DNA from: Candidatus Sumerlaeota bacterium
Lineage (GTDB): Bacteria; Sumerlaeota; Sumerlaeia; Sumerlaeales; Sumerlaeaceae
DNA: 42,690 bases
Direction of reading: 5' to 3'
Assembly: GCA_026398535.1 (NCBI GenBank)
Contig: JAPLSQ010000069.1
Location: forward strand, 1 to 42,690
The notes under the pieces were generated by a model. The model made no database searches. It was given only the letters and a program-made list of their open reading frames with translations, and was not told the DNA's origin. The translations under genes and the position numbers were made by a program. Positions 9,183-24,068 of this stretch are shown here, piece by piece; the stretch's first letter is position 1; each line of letters begins with the position of its first letter.

Positions 9183-9274
9183 AAGAATTGTTGGTCAAAC
9201 CCCGCAAAATTGCGCATTGAACGCAAGGGGCAAATCTTGCCCCATCAAGGCGCGTCTGTTGTTGCAGGCGCGCT

Positions 9275-9817
9275 TTATTTCGCCGTGGAGCTGATCCACC
9301 CAATGGCAACGCACCAGACACATGCGGCGGCGGCGGCAAAGGCGGCATCCTGGGGGCGCAGCAGCGTCATGATTGCAAGCGCCGCCATCCCAAAGGAGGC
9401 CAGCCAAACCGCAATGCCATGGCCGCGCCAGACGGGGAGCACGGCGACAACAGTCATGTGAAGACCGATGAATGCCGCCGGGCTGATCATCCCCAGCGGC
9501 AGCGCCGCCGCAACGCCAATCCACAACGCGAGCGCCAAGGGCGCAACGATGCGCAACGTCCAGCCAAGACGCTGTTCAAGCGCTGCGTTTTCCGAGAGAA
9601 AAAAGATGATGAGCCCGGCGGCAACAGGTTGCAAAAGCCACAACGCAACCGATACAGCAGAGATGACTTCGCCCGAGGCAAGGCCGAGAATAGCCATCTG
9701 ATTGGCAAACGCCGCGCCGGCCAGCGCAAGCCACACGGCGCACACCAGCAGAAGCCTCGGAGCGGACTCCGCGCGCGAGGAAAACGATGACGACGGCGGG
9801 GCGGCGGCGGGATTCAT
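9275..9817 (-). CDS. Small multipass membrane protein, unknown function
   Basis: This 180-residue protein is almost entirely hydrophobic, with about five or six membrane segments after a short Pro/Ser-rich start (Met-Asn-Pro-Ala-Ala-Ala-Pro-Pro). I recognise no family. The ATG at 9817 overlaps the TGA at 9816-9814 that closes the GHL10 gene once its frameshift is corrected, so the two were probably translationally coupled. As the sequence stands, the GHL10 zero frame runs on into this gene without a stop. I read that as a chance open frame caused by the frameshift, not a real fusion. Confidence 0.65.
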   Translation of the reverse strand: MNPAAAPPSSSFSSRAESAPRLLLVCAVWLALAGAAFANQMAILGLASGEVISAVSVALWLLQPVAAGLIIFFLSENAALEQRLGWTLRIVAPLALALWIGVAAALPLGMISPAAFIGLHMTVVAVLPVWRGHGIAVWLASFGMAALAIMTLLRPQDAAFAAAAACVWCVAIGWISSTAK

Positions 9818-11800
9818 TGAGGCTGATCCTTCGTGAGGGATTCCGCGGGCGAGCCAGGCTGCTCGCGTGCGATCTTTGAATAAGGAACTGTGATGATACT
9901 GCCGTTGGGAAGCTGAATTTTCCATGTTCTTCCGCGTTCGACAACCTTGCCGGGGAATTCCTTGCCGCTGCGCAGAATGATCGTGTTGAACGTCCCCGGA
10001 GCTGGCGTTGTGGCCAAGGCAGTCGGACGCGCCGCCGGAACGCTGTAATTGCGGACCGATGACACCGGGATGCGGGCCGCAGGCATGGATCCCCGCAATG
10101 CGCCGTCGATGGGCGGAGCGGCAGGCGTCGTGCCGGGCGGCCCCCTGCATTCCAGGGACAGTCACACTGCCTGCGCCGGGCATGACGGGGAGCGAAAGAC
10201 CGCCCGCCCCATTGAACGGAGGTGCGAGTGCGCCGCCGGGGCCGCGCGGCATGGGCAAAAGTGCGCTGGGCACTGAAGCGGCTGTCGGCGCGGGCGGAGG
10301 CAACGGGGTGGAACGGGCCGGCTGAGCCTGAAACGACGGCAGCTCGGGCGGAGCGGTGCTGGGCGCCATGGCCTCGAGCGGCGGCTTTGCGGGTGTCGTG
10401 GCGGTGGATGAGTCTTCAACGATATTCGCGGCGATCATCTCAAGCCGTCCGGGATCGTCCCAAGGCTCCAACCCCGCCGAGGTGGGGGCCTCCTTCGAGC
10501 GTGCCTCCACAATGGCCGGATCAAACACTTTTCTGAACAGGCTGAAAGCCGCCCCGGCGGTGTCGCGCGAATCCGAGGGATCGTCGTAACTGGATACGGC
10601 AAGCCCGGCGACTTGGGGATGAAAGATGGGCGTCAGCATCATGACAGCGGAGGACTTTGGCGGATTAAGATAGCCGCCGATACCCACGATAAGGCGCGAT
10701 TTTCCGCGATTTTCCGCGGCGAATTTCATCCATCCGCGGAAATCCGCGCCGCCGCGGTCGGCGCGCTTGAAATCAGCAAGCACATTGATGTCGGCCAGTC
10801 CGGTTTCGCACCAGCCGATGTAATCACTGAGCGCTTTGGCGCAGACGTCGCTCGATGCGGCAAAGGCGGCGCGATCGGCGGGAGGGGCGCCGTAGGTCAC
10901 GCCTGTGACTGCCACTGCCATCAGCGGGCGCGCTTTGCGCACCTGACCGGCGATTTTCTGCACACATTGGGTCACCTGCGCGCGGCGCCAGTCAACCCAG
11001 TCAGGATCGTTCGGGTCGGGCTTGCCCGACTTTTTCCTTTCGAGATTGTAGCGTTGCACGGCGGCCGGATTGTAGCCGAACTTGAGCGAGACATCAGGGT
11101 AGCGCATACGGTCAAGCAACACGGCGTCAATGGGATAATTCGCCGCGACCTCCGCGGCCACAAGCGCCATATAATCCTGCACGGCGATGACGCCCGGATC
11201 GAGCCAGACCTCTGTGGCGTCGTCGCCCGAATCCTTCGAGCCGTCCACCGATTCGGTGATCCATTCGGGATGCTTTGCGGCGATGCTGGCCTCGGGGACG
11301 GCGCCCTGGCGCTTCGACCAGACGCGCGGCATCACCATCATGGCATAAAACTTGAGCGGTTTGCCGCCAGCGCGGCTTTCGTCGAGTAATGTTTTCAGCG
11401 GATCGAATCCCGGAGGCAGGGAGGCGGCCAGGGGCACGATTTTTGAGGCATAATAAGCGTCGCCAAACTGCCGCACCTGCGCGATGATCGTGTTGAAACC
11501 GGCATTGCGCGCATCGGCGACAAGTTTGCGGATGCCATCGGCTGACTTGAGCGCCGGACCTGTGACGTCAACGATGATGGCGCGGACGAAATCCGGATTG
11601 TCGAGATTCGAGGCGCCTCCGCGCGAAATGGGGACGGGCAACGGGAGGGCGCTGGATTCCCCAGCGGTGAGCGAAGGCGTGGGCGGCGGCGATATCGGCT
11701 GCGTATGGCAAAGCGCGCTCGCAAGAACAATCAATGCGACAAAGAGGGCTTGGTGCGCCCTCCGCAATGGTGAATGATCAATAATGCGCATTTCCACCAT
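9814..11800 (-). CDS. GHL10 glycosyl-hydrolase-like protein (frameshifted)
   Basis: The N-terminus has a signal peptide (Arg-Arg-Ala-His-Gln-Ala then a hydrophobic core). The GHL10 (PF02638-type) TIM-barrel region follows, with Val-Arg-Ala-Ile-Ile-Val-Asp, Gly-Phe-Asn-Thr-Ile-Ile-Ala-Gln-Val-Arg, Gly-Phe-Asp-Pro-Leu, and Asp-Ala-Val-Leu-Leu-Asp-Arg-Met-Arg-Tyr-Pro. A Pro/Ala linker comes next. In a GGGGG run (revcomp of 10141-10145) the zero frame leaves the linker. Dropping one G restores Gly-Pro-Pro-Gly-Thr-Thr-Pro-Ala-Ala-Pro-Pro and then a small beta domain (Arg-Ser-Gly-Lys-Glu-Phe-Pro-Gly-Lys-Val-Val-Glu, Val-Pro-Tyr-Ser-Lys-Ile) ending at 9814, where TGA overlaps the next ATG. The simplest cause is a homopolymer error or a recent mutation. 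Start is ATG 11800, with ATG 11791 an alternative. Secreted glycan hydrolysis is inferred. Confidence 0.75.
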
Positions 11801-11856
11801 GCATATACCCGTACTTTTCAATCCCTTCACAGGTTACGCCGGAAAAGTCGATGGTG

Positions 11857-11904
11857 TTCTTCGTCCGTGGTTGCCCGTGGTTGTCCGTGGTTGTCCGTGT
11901 TCTC
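11857..11904 (+). repeat. 48-bp direct repeat, upstream copy beside glnE
   Basis: The segment runs from TTCTTCG to TTCTC and is built of units close to TTGTCCGTGG. It matches 15228-15275, on the other side of glnE, at 46 of 48 positions in the same orientation. It lies in the gap between the divergent GHL10 and glnE genes. Confidence 0.85.
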
Positions 11905-11920
11905 GGATTTGTTTTGTAAT
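11891..11920 (+). promoter_or_regulatory. Candidate glnE promoter using repeat sequence
   Basis: TTGTCC (11891-11896), 18 bases, then TGTAAT (11915-11920) fits a sigma-70 promoter moderately well. Transcription would start near 11927, before the ATG at 11950. The -35 hexamer is the last unit of the dispersed repeat, so the repeat may supply part of the promoter. The match could be chance. Confidence 0.3.
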
Positions 11921-11949
11921 TGGCAGTCTGCTGGCCGCAGCCTTTCCTT

Positions 11950-14900
11950 ATGGCTGAAGCGAACGCGATTTTGAGCGAGGCGGTGCGGGCCGCGTTGCGG
12001 GGCGGCGCGCCCATTCTTCCCGATGAGTTTGGCGATCAGGTTCAGGCCGGCAGGAATCTGCAAACGATTTGCGCGCGCATCGAAGGCTTCGAACGACGCG
12101 CGAAGCTGGCGTGCGCTTTTGCAACACTGGCGCTTGAGGGTCCGTCGCCGCCGTCGGCGCTGAACAATTTCGAGCGGTTTCTGTCGTCGTGCGATGACGC
12201 CACGGCGGTAGCGGCCATGCTGATGGACAACGAGAGGGCGTTGCGCGCGGCGGCGGCGGTCTTTGGCGCCTCACAGTTTCTTTCCGGTGTGCTCATCCGT
12301 GACAGTTCGCTGCTGGGGTGGCTGCTGGAGACGGGCAACTTGGACGCATGGCGCACACCCGCCGATTACCGGCGCGCCGCGGAGCAGATCATGCGCGGTC
12401 ATGCGGGGCGCGACGATCGCCACGGCGCGTTGTGCCGGCTGCGCTGCCGCGAAATGTTGCGCATCGGCGCGCGCGAAATTCTCAAGCTGGCAACAGGCGA
12501 GGAAACCGCGCGGGAGAACTCCGACCTGGCGCAGGCGCTGATCGCGGCCTGCGCGGTGATCGCGAGTGAAGAGACCATCGCCCGCCTTGGTGAACCGGTC
12601 ACCGAAGCCGGCCTGCAACCCGGCCGCCCGTGCGGCATATGCGTGCTGGGAATGGGCAAGCTGGGCGGACGTGAACTGAATTTTTCCTCCGACATCGATC
12701 TCATTTTCATCTACGAGGCCGAGGGACAGACCAACGGCGTTCTGCCTGGCGGACGCAAAATCGCGCCCGCAAGCAACCATGTCTTCTTCACCCGGATGGG
12801 GGAATTCCTGGTGCGGTTTCTTTCGGAGCGCGGCGCCGAGGGCAACCTGTTCCGAGTGGACATGCGTCTGCGCCCGGAAGGCAAGACGGGGCCGCTGGCC
12901 CGCTCGCTCGAGTCATTTATGAACTATATCCGCCAGCAGGCGCGCGACTGGGAGCGCATCGCCTATCTCAAGATGCGCGTTCTGCACGGCCCGCCGGCGC
13001 TTGCCGAGCGCATCTACCACATCACACAGGATTTTGTGTTCTCCGACGCGGAACCCGCGACGGTCGTTCATGAGGTGCGGCAGCTCAAGCTGCGCATCGA
13101 CCGGGAGGTCATGGCCGGCGAACTCTATCGCCGCGAGGTCAAACGCGGCTACGGGGGCATCCGCGAAATCGAGTTTGTGATCGCGGCAATGCAGATCATC
13201 TATGGCCGCACCCACCGCGCTCTGCGCGCGCGCAACACATTCCTGGCCATACAGCGCCTTCAGGAGGTCAACCTGCTCGCGCCCGAAGAGGCTAATTTCT
13301 ATCTGAATTCGCTGGAATTTCTGCGAATGGTCGAGCACCGGCTGCAGATGGCCGAGGAGCGCCAGACACACACGATTCCCGCCGGGGGCGAAGCTCTTGA
13401 AACCCTGGCGCGCTGCTGCGGATTCGCGTCTTCAGCGGAATTCATGGCTGGATACCGCCGGATCACCGGCGGCGTGCACGAGCGTTTCGAGAAATTCTTC
13501 GAGCACGACGCGGGCGTCGCCGGGCGTGAGGAACGCGACATGCTCTTGCTGCTCGATCCCGAGACACCCGATGCCGCGATGGCCGCGCTGGCGCGGTACG
13601 GACTGGATGACGAGTCCGCTCACGCGATGTTGCGAGATCTGGGGCGTGGAACACGCGAAATTTTCATTTCCGCCGAAGGGCAGCGCTCATTCGAGCAGAT
13701 GCTTCCGGCGCTGTTGCGGCTGGCCTCGCGGGCGCCCAATCCGCACCGCGTCCTGCCCCGGTTCCATTCGTTCGTGCTCGCAGTAAAAGGCATCACCTAC
13801 TATTATGAGCTCATCGCGATGCACCCCGACATTCTCAAGCTGCTCGTTGCGCTCTTCGGCGCCAGCGGCCACTTCTCGCGCGTTCTCACGGCGCATCCCG
13901 AATTTTTTGACATGCTGATATCGAGCCAGATTCTTCACGAACCAGACACTTACTCGGCACGCATTGACCGCATCGTTGCGGCTCTGGGCGTCTCGCGCCG
14001 CCACAGCCGCAAGCTGCTTCTTTTGCGCCGCGCCGCGCAGTTCGAAATGCTTCTGACGGCGTTGCGTTATCTGCTGGGACTGCGCGACGCGCGGCAAACC
14101 CTGCAAGGGATCACGCTCGCGGCGGAAGCCTGCCTTAATGCGGCGGTTCCCCTGGCCGTTGAGCGTGCCGTTGAGCGCATCGCGGCGCGCGGGGAAATGA
14201 CGGACCCCCAAGCCGTCAGACGCGCAATCTCAGAAGCCGCAGACAGCAATATGGCCGTCATCGCACTCGGTAAATTTGGAGGCGGAGAGCTCAATTTCTT
14301 CAGCGATCTCGATGTTGTTTTTGTCTACCGTGACGGCGCGCCGCCCAATGAGCCCGCGCGCGCCGTTGTCGAATTGCCGAAAGAACTGCGCCCTCTCCAT
14401 GAATCAGGCGAGCTTTACATCATCATCGCCGATGCCATCACCCAGATCCTTGGCGAGAACCTCGAAGGGGGCCGCGTGTTCCAGCTCGATGCGCGCCTGC
14501 GCCCGCACGGGCGCAATTCACCGCTTGCCACGCCAATGTCGTTTTACGAGGCCTGCCTGATGTCAGAGGCCGAGGTTTGGGAGCTGCAGGCTTTTCTGCG
14601 CGCGCGGCATGCAATGGGGTGCGTGGAACTGACGGAGCGGCTTCGCGATACCGCTGAAAAACGCCGTATTGCGCTTGATAGTGAGAATGTCCGCGGCGAA
14701 GTGCGGCGCATGCGCCGCCGTCTTGAGGATGCCGTGCCCGCCACCGAGTGCGCCCTGCACGAGTTCAAGCGCTCACCCGGCGGTCTGGCCGATGCCGAGT
14801 TTGTCATACAATATCTGCAACTCACCGGCCAGGCGCGGACGGACATCGCTGATTATTCGGCGGGACTGGATGAGCTGGCCCGGAAGTGCGGCAACGGGGA

Positions 14901-15141
14901 TTGCGCGGCGCCGCTGCGCGTTCTCCGAGACGGCTACGGCTTTCTCCGCTCGGTTGAGACCGCCGCGCGCCTTGTGACCGGCACAAGCACGAGCGCCCTG
15001 CCCGCAGACCCTGTTCACCAGAAAACCGTCAGCCGCATGATGGAATTTGACCCGCCCGCCGCGCTGGAAGTCCGCATCAAACAAATCATGTCCGCCAACA
15101 GACAGGCGTTTGAACAGATTCTTGGCGCAGGCGGCCGCTAA
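11950..15141 (+). CDS. glnE: Glutamine synthetase adenylyltransferase/deadenylylase
   Basis: GlnE adds and removes AMP on the active-site-flanking tyrosine of glutamine synthetase, tying its activity to nitrogen status. The 1063-residue product has the two duplicated nucleotidyltransferase domains. The first has Gly-Met-Gly-Lys-Leu-Gly-Gly-Arg-Glu-Leu with Ser-Asp-Ile-Asp-Leu (near residue 235). The second has Gly-Lys-Phe-Gly-Gly-Gly-Glu-Leu with Ser-Asp-Leu-Asp-Val (near 773). Each is followed by a helical GlnD-type UTase segment; the first contains Arg-Glu-Ile-Glu-Phe and the second Asp-Ala-Glu-Phe-Val. It is somewhat longer than the ~950 residues usual in enterobacteria. ATG 11950 is chosen over an upstream TTG that coincides with the candidate -10. 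No glnA, glnB or glnD is present here. It is bracketed by 48-bp direct repeats and converges on rpoC. Confidence 0.93.
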   Translation: MAEANAILSEAVRAALRGGAPILPDEFGDQVQAGRNLQTICARIEGFERRAKLACAFATLALEGPSPPSALNNFERFLSSCDDATAVAAMLMDNERALRAAAAVFGASQFLSGVLIRDSSLLGWLLETGNLDAWRTPADYRRAAEQIMRGHAGRDDRHGALCRLRCREMLRIGAREILKLATGEETARENSDLAQALIAACAVIASEETIARLGEPVTEAGLQPGRPCGICVLGMGKLGGRELNFSSDIDLIFIYEAEGQTNGVLPGGRKIAPASNHVFFTRMGEFLVRFLSERGAEGNLFRVDMRLRPEGKTGPLARSLESFMNYIRQQARDWERIAYLKMRVLHGPPALAERIYHITQDFVFSDAEPATVVHEVRQLKLRIDREVMAGELYRREVKRGYGGIREIEFVIAAMQIIYGRTHRALRARNTFLAIQRLQEVNLLAPEEANFYLNSLEFLRMVEHRLQMAEERQTHTIPAGGEALETLARCCGFASSAEFMAGYRRITGGVHERFEKFFEHDAGVAGREERDMLLLLDPETPDAAMAALARYGLDDESAHAMLRDLGRGTREIFISAEGQRSFEQMLPALLRLASRAPNPHRVLPRFHSFVLAVKGITYYYELIAMHPDILKLLVALFGASGHFSRVLTAHPEFFDMLISSQILHEPDTYSARIDRIVAALGVSRRHSRKLLLLRRAAQFEMLLTALRYLLGLRDARQTLQGITLAAEACLNAAVPLAVERAVERIAARGEMTDPQAVRRAISEAADSNMAVIALGKFGGGELNFFSDLDVVFVYRDGAPPNEPARAVVELPKELRPLHESGELYIIIADAITQILGENLEGGRVFQLDARLRPHGRNSPLATPMSFYEACLMSEAEVWELQAFLRARHAMGCVELTERLRDTAEKRRIALDSENVRGEVRRMRRRLEDAVPATECALHEFKRSPGGLADAEFVIQYLQLTGQARTDIADYSAGLDELARKCGNGDCAAPLRVLRDGYGFLRSVETAARLVTGTSTSALPADPVHQKTVSRMMEFDPPAALEVRIKQIMSANRQAFEQILGAGGR

Positions 15142-15215
15142 TCCTCTCGTTCTTCGTCCGTGGTTGTCCGTGTAGGGCGGGCGCAGTTGAACAGATTCTT
15201 GGCGCAGGGCGGCCG

Positions 15216-19583
<4,368 letters not shown>

Positions 19584-19673
19584 GGCATCATCCTTTTTCT
19601 TTGCGGTTAATTTTCTCGCGGCGATTGTCGTAACCCTCGCTTTCGCAGATTTGATAAGCCTTGTCTTGATGGG

Positions 19674-19701
19674 CTTGGGAGCGCGGGCGTCCCGCCCGCA
19701 C
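19674..19701. repeat. Palindromic repeat between rpoB and rpoC
   Basis: GCGGGCG (19683-19689) and CGCCCGC (19693-19699) form a perfect 7-bp hairpin with a three-base loop, inside a G+C-rich block that begins just after the rpoB stop. Blocks of this look (Arg-Asp-Ala-Arg-Ala-Pro or Ala-Arg-Ala-Ser-Arg-Pro when translated) are, from memory, dispersed in genomes of several environmental phyla. No T tract follows, so it is not an ordinary terminator. Confidence 0.6.
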
Positions 19702-19704
19702 CAA

Positions 19705-22700
19705 TTAATACTCGGATTCTTCCTGGTCGTAAGCATCCTCGCCGTCAAGATCCGGGAAGGTGATCTCGCTATCGACGGTGAGCAACGTTTTTTCCTCGAA
19801 TGAACTGTCATCGCGTTCCAGGAACGGAAGCGTTTTGTCTTCGGTGAGAAGTTCAAGGCTCAGACCGAGCCCCTGCAGTTCCTTCACAAGCACGTTGAAA
19901 CTTTCGGGTATGCCGGGTTGCAGGTGGTTCTTGCCCTCGATGATCGACTCGTAAATGGTTGTGCGTCCCTCGACGTCGTCTGACTTGACCGTGAGGAGTT
20001 CTTGGAGCGTGTAGGCGGCGCCGTATGCCTCGATGGCCCACACTTCCATTTCTCCAAAACGCTGGCCGCCGAACTGCGCCTTGCCGCCGAGCGGTTGCTG
20101 GGTGACGAGCGAGTAGGGACCGATCGAGCGCGCATGCATCTTGTCGTCAACGAGGTGGGCCAGCTTCATCATGTACATGATGCCTAAGGTCACGGGGCGG
20201 TCGAATGCTTCGCCTGTCGCTCCGTCAAACAAGGTGACCTGCCCGGTGTGGTTGACATCGCGCAAGAGTTCGTCTTCAGGCAGTTCCTCGTATTTGCGCT
20301 TGTCGTCGGCCGCGGCCATCCTGTGCTGCCTTGCCTTGATAAGGCACTCGCGGATTTCATCTTCCTTGGCGCCATCGAACACGGGGGTGGCAACCTTCCA
20401 GCCGAGTGCTTTTGCGGCCCATCCGAGGTGAGTCTCGAAGATCTGTCCCACGTTCATGCGTGAAGGAACACCGAGCGGATTGAGAACAATGTCCACGGGC
20501 GTGCCGTTGGCCAGAAATGGCATGTCCTCAATGGGCATGATCTTGGCCACAACGCCCTTGTTGCCGTGCCGTCCGGCCATCTTGTCGCCCACTTGGAGCT
20601 TGCGCTTGGTGGCCACGTAAACCTTGCACTGTTTGATCACGCCGGGCGGAAGCTCATCGCCGGACTTGATGCGGTCAACCTTGTTGCGGGCAATTTCTTC
20701 AATCTCGGTGGTGCGAGTGGTGTGGCGCTGGTAAAGCCTTTTGATCTCACCGCCGATTTTGCCCTCCACCGGCAACATTCCAGTGCGCAGACTGAGTTTA
20801 ACGTGATCGATGGCCTTGTCGGTGACCTTTTGGCCAGGTTTGAGTTCGATCTCGCCCGTCTCGAAATTGACCACCGGCTTGTCGATTTTCGCCAGAAGCG
20901 CGCGAAGCGCCGTGGTGAATTCTGTTCCCCCATTCTGCAGGTCGGTCTTGCGCTGGTCTTCGATCTCGGCGATGCGCTGTTTTTCTTCCTTCTCGGTCTT
21001 GCCGCCTTTTTCCTTGCGGCTGAAAACCTTGATGTCCACGACGGTGCCTGCCGTTCCGGGGGGGACTTTGAGCGATGCGTCGCGCACATCGTCGGCCTTT
21101 GAGCCGAAAATCGCGCGCAGGAGCTTGTCCTCAGGGGTTGGCTCGGTCTCGCCCTTGGGCGTGACCTTTCCCACCAGGATGTCGCCGGGCACAACTTCAG
21201 ATCCAATATAGATCAGACCGTTTTCGTCAAGCTTGGCGAGCATTTCCTCGGACACGTTGGGGATGTCGCGAGTGATGTCCTCCTTGCCGAGTTTGGTGTC
21301 GCGCGCGTCGACATCAAGCATCTCGACGTGGATCGAGGTGAATGTGTCATCTTTCACCACACGCTCGCTGATCAGGATGGCATCCTCGAAATTGTAGCCG
21401 CCGAAAGGCATGAAGGACACGAGAAGATTGGCGCCCAGCGACAACTCGCCATCCTTTATGGCGGGCCCGTCGGCGATGACCTGTCCCTTCTTCACACAGT
21501 CGCCCATGTTGACGACGGGCTTCTGGTTCATGCAGGTGTCTTGGTTGGACCTTTTGTACTTGTAAAGATTGTACACATCCTCCAAGCTGTCGTCGTTTCT
21601 GATGACGATCTGCGTTGCGGTGACTGAAACAACCTCGCCGTCGTTGCGCGCGACTTGGCAAGCGCCCGAATCGATGGCGCATTTTTTCTCGATTCCGGTG
21701 CCAATGGTCGGCGGCTCGGTGAAAAGCAGCGGAACTGCCTGGCGTTGCATGTTTGATCCCATAAGCGCACGGTTTGCGTCGTCGTGCTCGAGAAACGGGA
21801 TCAGCGCAGCGCTGGCCGAAACAAGCTGTTTGGGCGACACATCCATGTAATTGACTTGGCCGGGCTGGATCTTGGGAAAATCGCCCTTGAACCGCGCCAG
21901 CACCGTGTCGCCGGTCAGCTTGCCGTGATCGTCCATCTCGGCATTTGCCTGCGCCACGATTTTTTCGTCCTCTGTGTCGGCGGTCATGTATTCGATTTCT
22001 TTGCTGGCTCTGCCATTGGAAACCTTGCGGTAAGGTGATTCGATAAATCCGTAATCGTTGATTCGCGCATAGGTTGAGAGGGATGAAATGAGACCGATGT
22101 TCGGCCCTTCCGGCGTCTCGATGGGGCAGATGCGTCCGTAATGCGTGTGGTGAACGTCGCGCACCTCGAATCCCGCGCGTTCGCGGCTCAGGCCGCCCGG
22201 ACCCAGAGCGCTCAAGCGGCGCTTGTGGGTCAGTTCGCTCAGAGGGTTGGTCTGATCCATGAACTGGCTGAGCTGCGAGCGGCCAAAGAAATCCTTGACC
22301 TGCGAAATGAGCGGTTTGGCGTTGATAAGCCCTTGAGGCAGGAGATTCTCAAGGTCGGCCATGCCCATGCGGTCGCGGGCGGTCTTTTCCATTTCCGCGA
22401 GACCGATTCTGACCTGATTCTGCAGAAGCTCGCCCACGCTGCGAACGCGGCGGTTGCCGAGATGGTCGATGTCATCAATTTCGAGCTCCTCCTCGGCGAT
22501 GAGGGAAAGCTGCTTCATGATGCTGACGATGTCAAGCATGTTGAGAGTGCGGCGCTTTTCTTCCGCCGGAAGCTTGAAACGGCGCGTCATCTTGTGACGG
22601 CCCACAAGACCGAGGTCATAGCGCTTGTCGTTGGCGAACATTTCCTCGAAAAGCCGCCGGGCGCTGGGCAGACTGATCGGATTGCCAGGCCGCATGCGCT

Positions 22701-23859
22701 TGAAAAACTCGATCAGGGCGTCTTCGACTGTTTTTGCCTTGTCCTTGCCCATCGTGGCCAGAATAACATTTGGCTCGTTTTCATCAACGATCAGCATGTC
22801 GATCTTGCGGACACCGCTCAAAGCGAAACGCCGGAGAAGCGTTGTCGTTATGCGATCAAAGCACTCGGCGAGCATCTCACCGGTGTTTGTGTCAATCACG
22901 TCGCATCCGAGCCGGCGGCCAAGAAGGTGATTGTACTCCTCCGCCACATTGAGGTGAACTTCGATGACCCCGCTTGAAAACAGCAGGTTTGCCGCCTTCT
23001 TCGTAACCTTGGCGCCCTTGGCCACAAGCAGATGCTTGGTTTTGGGGTCACAGATATTCTCTATGAATTCGTTGTGAAGATACTTGCCGATGAGATCGGT
23101 GACCTTGGAAGCACCGCGTGAAAAATCGTCGAGCTGCACCGTCTCGGTCTTGAAAAACTCCCGCACGATCTGCTCGTTGTCGTTCATCCCAAAGCATCGC
23201 AGAAATGTCGTGGCGGGCAGCTTGCGCTTGCGGTCGACCATGACATGCATGACATTGTTGATGTCGACTTCAAATTCGACCCATGCGCCGCGCGATGGGA
23301 TGACCCGCGCGCCGTATGTGGTTTTGCCGTTGGGGTGAACCGATGAGCCGAACGCCACGCCGGGTGAGCGGTGAAGTTGCGAGACAATGACGCGCTCGGC
23401 GCCGTTGACGATGAACGTTCCCTGATCGGTCATGAGAGGGATCTCACCCATGTAGACTTCCTGCTCTTTGATGTCCTTGATCTCGGTTTCGTTTGTTTCG
23501 GCATTGGTCTCGCGGACGATGAGCTGGATCTTGACCTTGAGCGGCGCGCCATACGTCATCCCCCGCTCCATGCACTCCTTCACATTATATTTGGGGGAGC
23601 CATAGTAGTATTCCACGAATTCAAGCGTGCTCGGCGTCGAGGCGCTTACAACGGGGAAAATGCTCCGAAAAGCTTCCTCAAGGCCGAGATCCTTCTGCCG
23701 AAGATCCGGGGGAACATGAAACTGCAGAAATTCGTCGTAACTCTTTTTTTGAGTTTCAAGGAGATACGGAATCTCCATGATTTCGGGGATGCGGGAAAAG
23801 TTGATGCGCCCATCAATCATATGGGGTGAAGAAGCATGGCGACCGCGTGTCGTGGGCAT
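19705..23859 (-). CDS. rpoB: RNA polymerase subunit beta (RpoB)
   Basis: This 1384-residue catalytic subunit has all the usual landmarks. The rifampicin pocket near residues 528-565 reads [10 protein letters not shown], then [10 protein letters not shown]. Further on are [12 protein letters not shown] and, near the end, Gly-Arg-His-Gly-Asn-Lys-Gly-Val. The positions most often mutated in resistance (E. coli D516, H526, S531) are unchanged, while N518 is Thr. ATG 23859 is fixed by a perfect AGGAGG 11 bases upstream and a promoter whose start point lies after every earlier in-frame start. Unlike most bacteria, no rplL or rplJ precedes it: the upstream neighbour is an O-antigen-ligase gene behind a terminator. 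The C-terminus is acidic (Glu-Asp-Ala-Tyr-Asp-Gln-Glu-Glu). Confidence 0.96.
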   Translation of the reverse strand: MPTTRGRHASSPHMIDGRINFSRIPEIMEIPYLLETQKKSYDEFLQFHVPPDLRQKDLGLEEAFRSIFPVVSASTPSTLEFVEYYYGSPKYNVKECMERGMTYGAPLKVKIQLIVRETNAETNETEIKDIKEQEVYMGEIPLMTDQGTFIVNGAERVIVSQLHRSPGVAFGSSVHPNGKTTYGARVIPSRGAWVEFEVDINNVMHVMVDRKRKLPATTFLRCFGMNDNEQIVREFFKTETVQLDDFSRGASKVTDLIGKYLHNEFIENICDPKTKHLLVAKGAKVTKKAANLLFSSGVIEVHLNVAEEYNHLLGRRLGCDVIDTNTGEMLAECFDRITTTLLRRFALSGVRKIDMLIVDENEPNVILATMGKDKAKTVEDALIEFFKRMRPGNPISLPSARRLFEEMFANDKRYDLGLVGRHKMTRRFKLPAEEKRRTLNMLDIVSIMKQLSLIAEEELEIDDIDHLGNRRVRSVGELLQNQVRIGLAEMEKTARDRMGMADLENLLPQGLINAKPLISQVKDFFGRSQLSQFMDQTNPLSELTHKRRLSALGPGGLSRERAGFEVRDVHHTHYGRICPIETPEGPNIGLISSLSTYARINDYGFIESPYRKVSNGRASKEIEYMTADTEDEKIVAQANAEMDDHGKLTGDTVLARFKGDFPKIQPGQVNYMDVSPKQLVSASAALIPFLEHDDANRALMGSNMQRQAVPLLFTEPPTIGTGIEKKCAIDSGACQVARNDGEVVSVTATQIVIRNDDSLEDVYNLYKYKRSNQDTCMNQKPVVNMGDCVKKGQVIADGPAIKDGELSLGANLLVSFMPFGGYNFEDAILISERVVKDDTFTSIHVEMLDVDARDTKLGKEDITRDIPNVSEEMLAKLDENGLIYIGSEVVPGDILVGKVTPKGETEPTPEDKLLRAIFGSKADDVRDASLKVPPGTAGTVVDIKVFSRKEKGGKTEKEEKQRIAEIEDQRKTDLQNGGTEFTTALRALLAKIDKPVVNFETGEIELKPGQKVTDKAIDHVKLSLRTGMLPVEGKIGGEIKRLYQRHTTRTTEIEEIARNKVDRIKSGDELPPGVIKQCKVYVATKRKLQVGDKMAGRHGNKGVVAKIMPIEDMPFLANGTPVDIVLNPLGVPSRMNVGQIFETHLGWAAKALGWKVATPVFDGAKEDEIRECLIKARQHRMAAADDKRKYEELPEDELLRDVNHTGQVTLFDGATGEAFDRPVTLGIMYMMKLAHLVDDKMHARSIGPYSLVTQQPLGGKAQFGGQRFGEMEVWAIEAYGAAYTLQELLTVKSDDVEGRTTIYESIIEGKNHLQPGIPESFNVLVKELQGLGLSLELLTEDKTLPFLERDDSSFEEKTLLTVDSEITFPDLDGEDAYDQEESEY

Positions 23860-23870
23860 GAGACAAGTTT

Positions 23871-23876
23871 CCTCCT
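23871..23876 (-). promoter_or_regulatory. Perfect Shine-Dalgarno deciding the rpoB start
   Basis: The minus strand reads AGGAGG here, 11 bases before the ATG at 23859. It is the strongest ribosome-binding site in the window and rules against longer in-frame starts. Confidence 0.8.
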
Positions 23877-23888
23877 GCGCGCTCCGGT

Positions 23889-23918
23889 AAGATAAATAAA
23901 AACAAGCGCACACGTCAA
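23889..23918 (-). promoter_or_regulatory. Sigma-70 promoter of rpoBC
   Basis: On the minus strand, TTGACG (23918-23913) is separated by 18 bases from TATCTT (23894-23889). The predicted start near 23882 leaves a leader of only about 22 bases holding AGGAGG. There is therefore no room for a ribosomal-protein leader as in L10 operons. Confidence 0.55.
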
Positions 23919-24040
23919 GCATGCGCTTAAAGTGAGAACGGTAGATAACTGGGAACGGGCGTCGTTAGACATGGCTCTATTGACGCGTGGATACGGCACA
24001 GCGGATGACCATACGTGTTTGCATGAAATTTATTCTAAAG

Positions 24041-24068
24041 AAATAAAAACCCGCGCAAATTGATGCGC
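24041..24068 (-). terminator. Rho-independent terminator after the O-antigen ligase gene
   Basis: On the minus strand GCGCA (24068-24064) pairs with TGCGC (24057-24053) around a six-base loop, then GGG and TTTTTATTT follow. The stem is short but the T tract is good. It separates the 24233-27220 gene from rpoBC. Confidence 0.5.

Noticed and set aside
10141..10145. Programmed frameshifting at the GGGGG run
   Set aside because: No stimulatory stem or internal Shine-Dalgarno was evident, and a single homopolymer base error is simpler. It could be reopened if relatives share G5.
9275..11800. A GHL10-membrane protein fusion as a real product
   Set aside because: The zero-frame sequence between 10140 and 9818 loses the linker and beta domain and looks random. 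The shifted frame ends in an ATGA overlap with the membrane gene.
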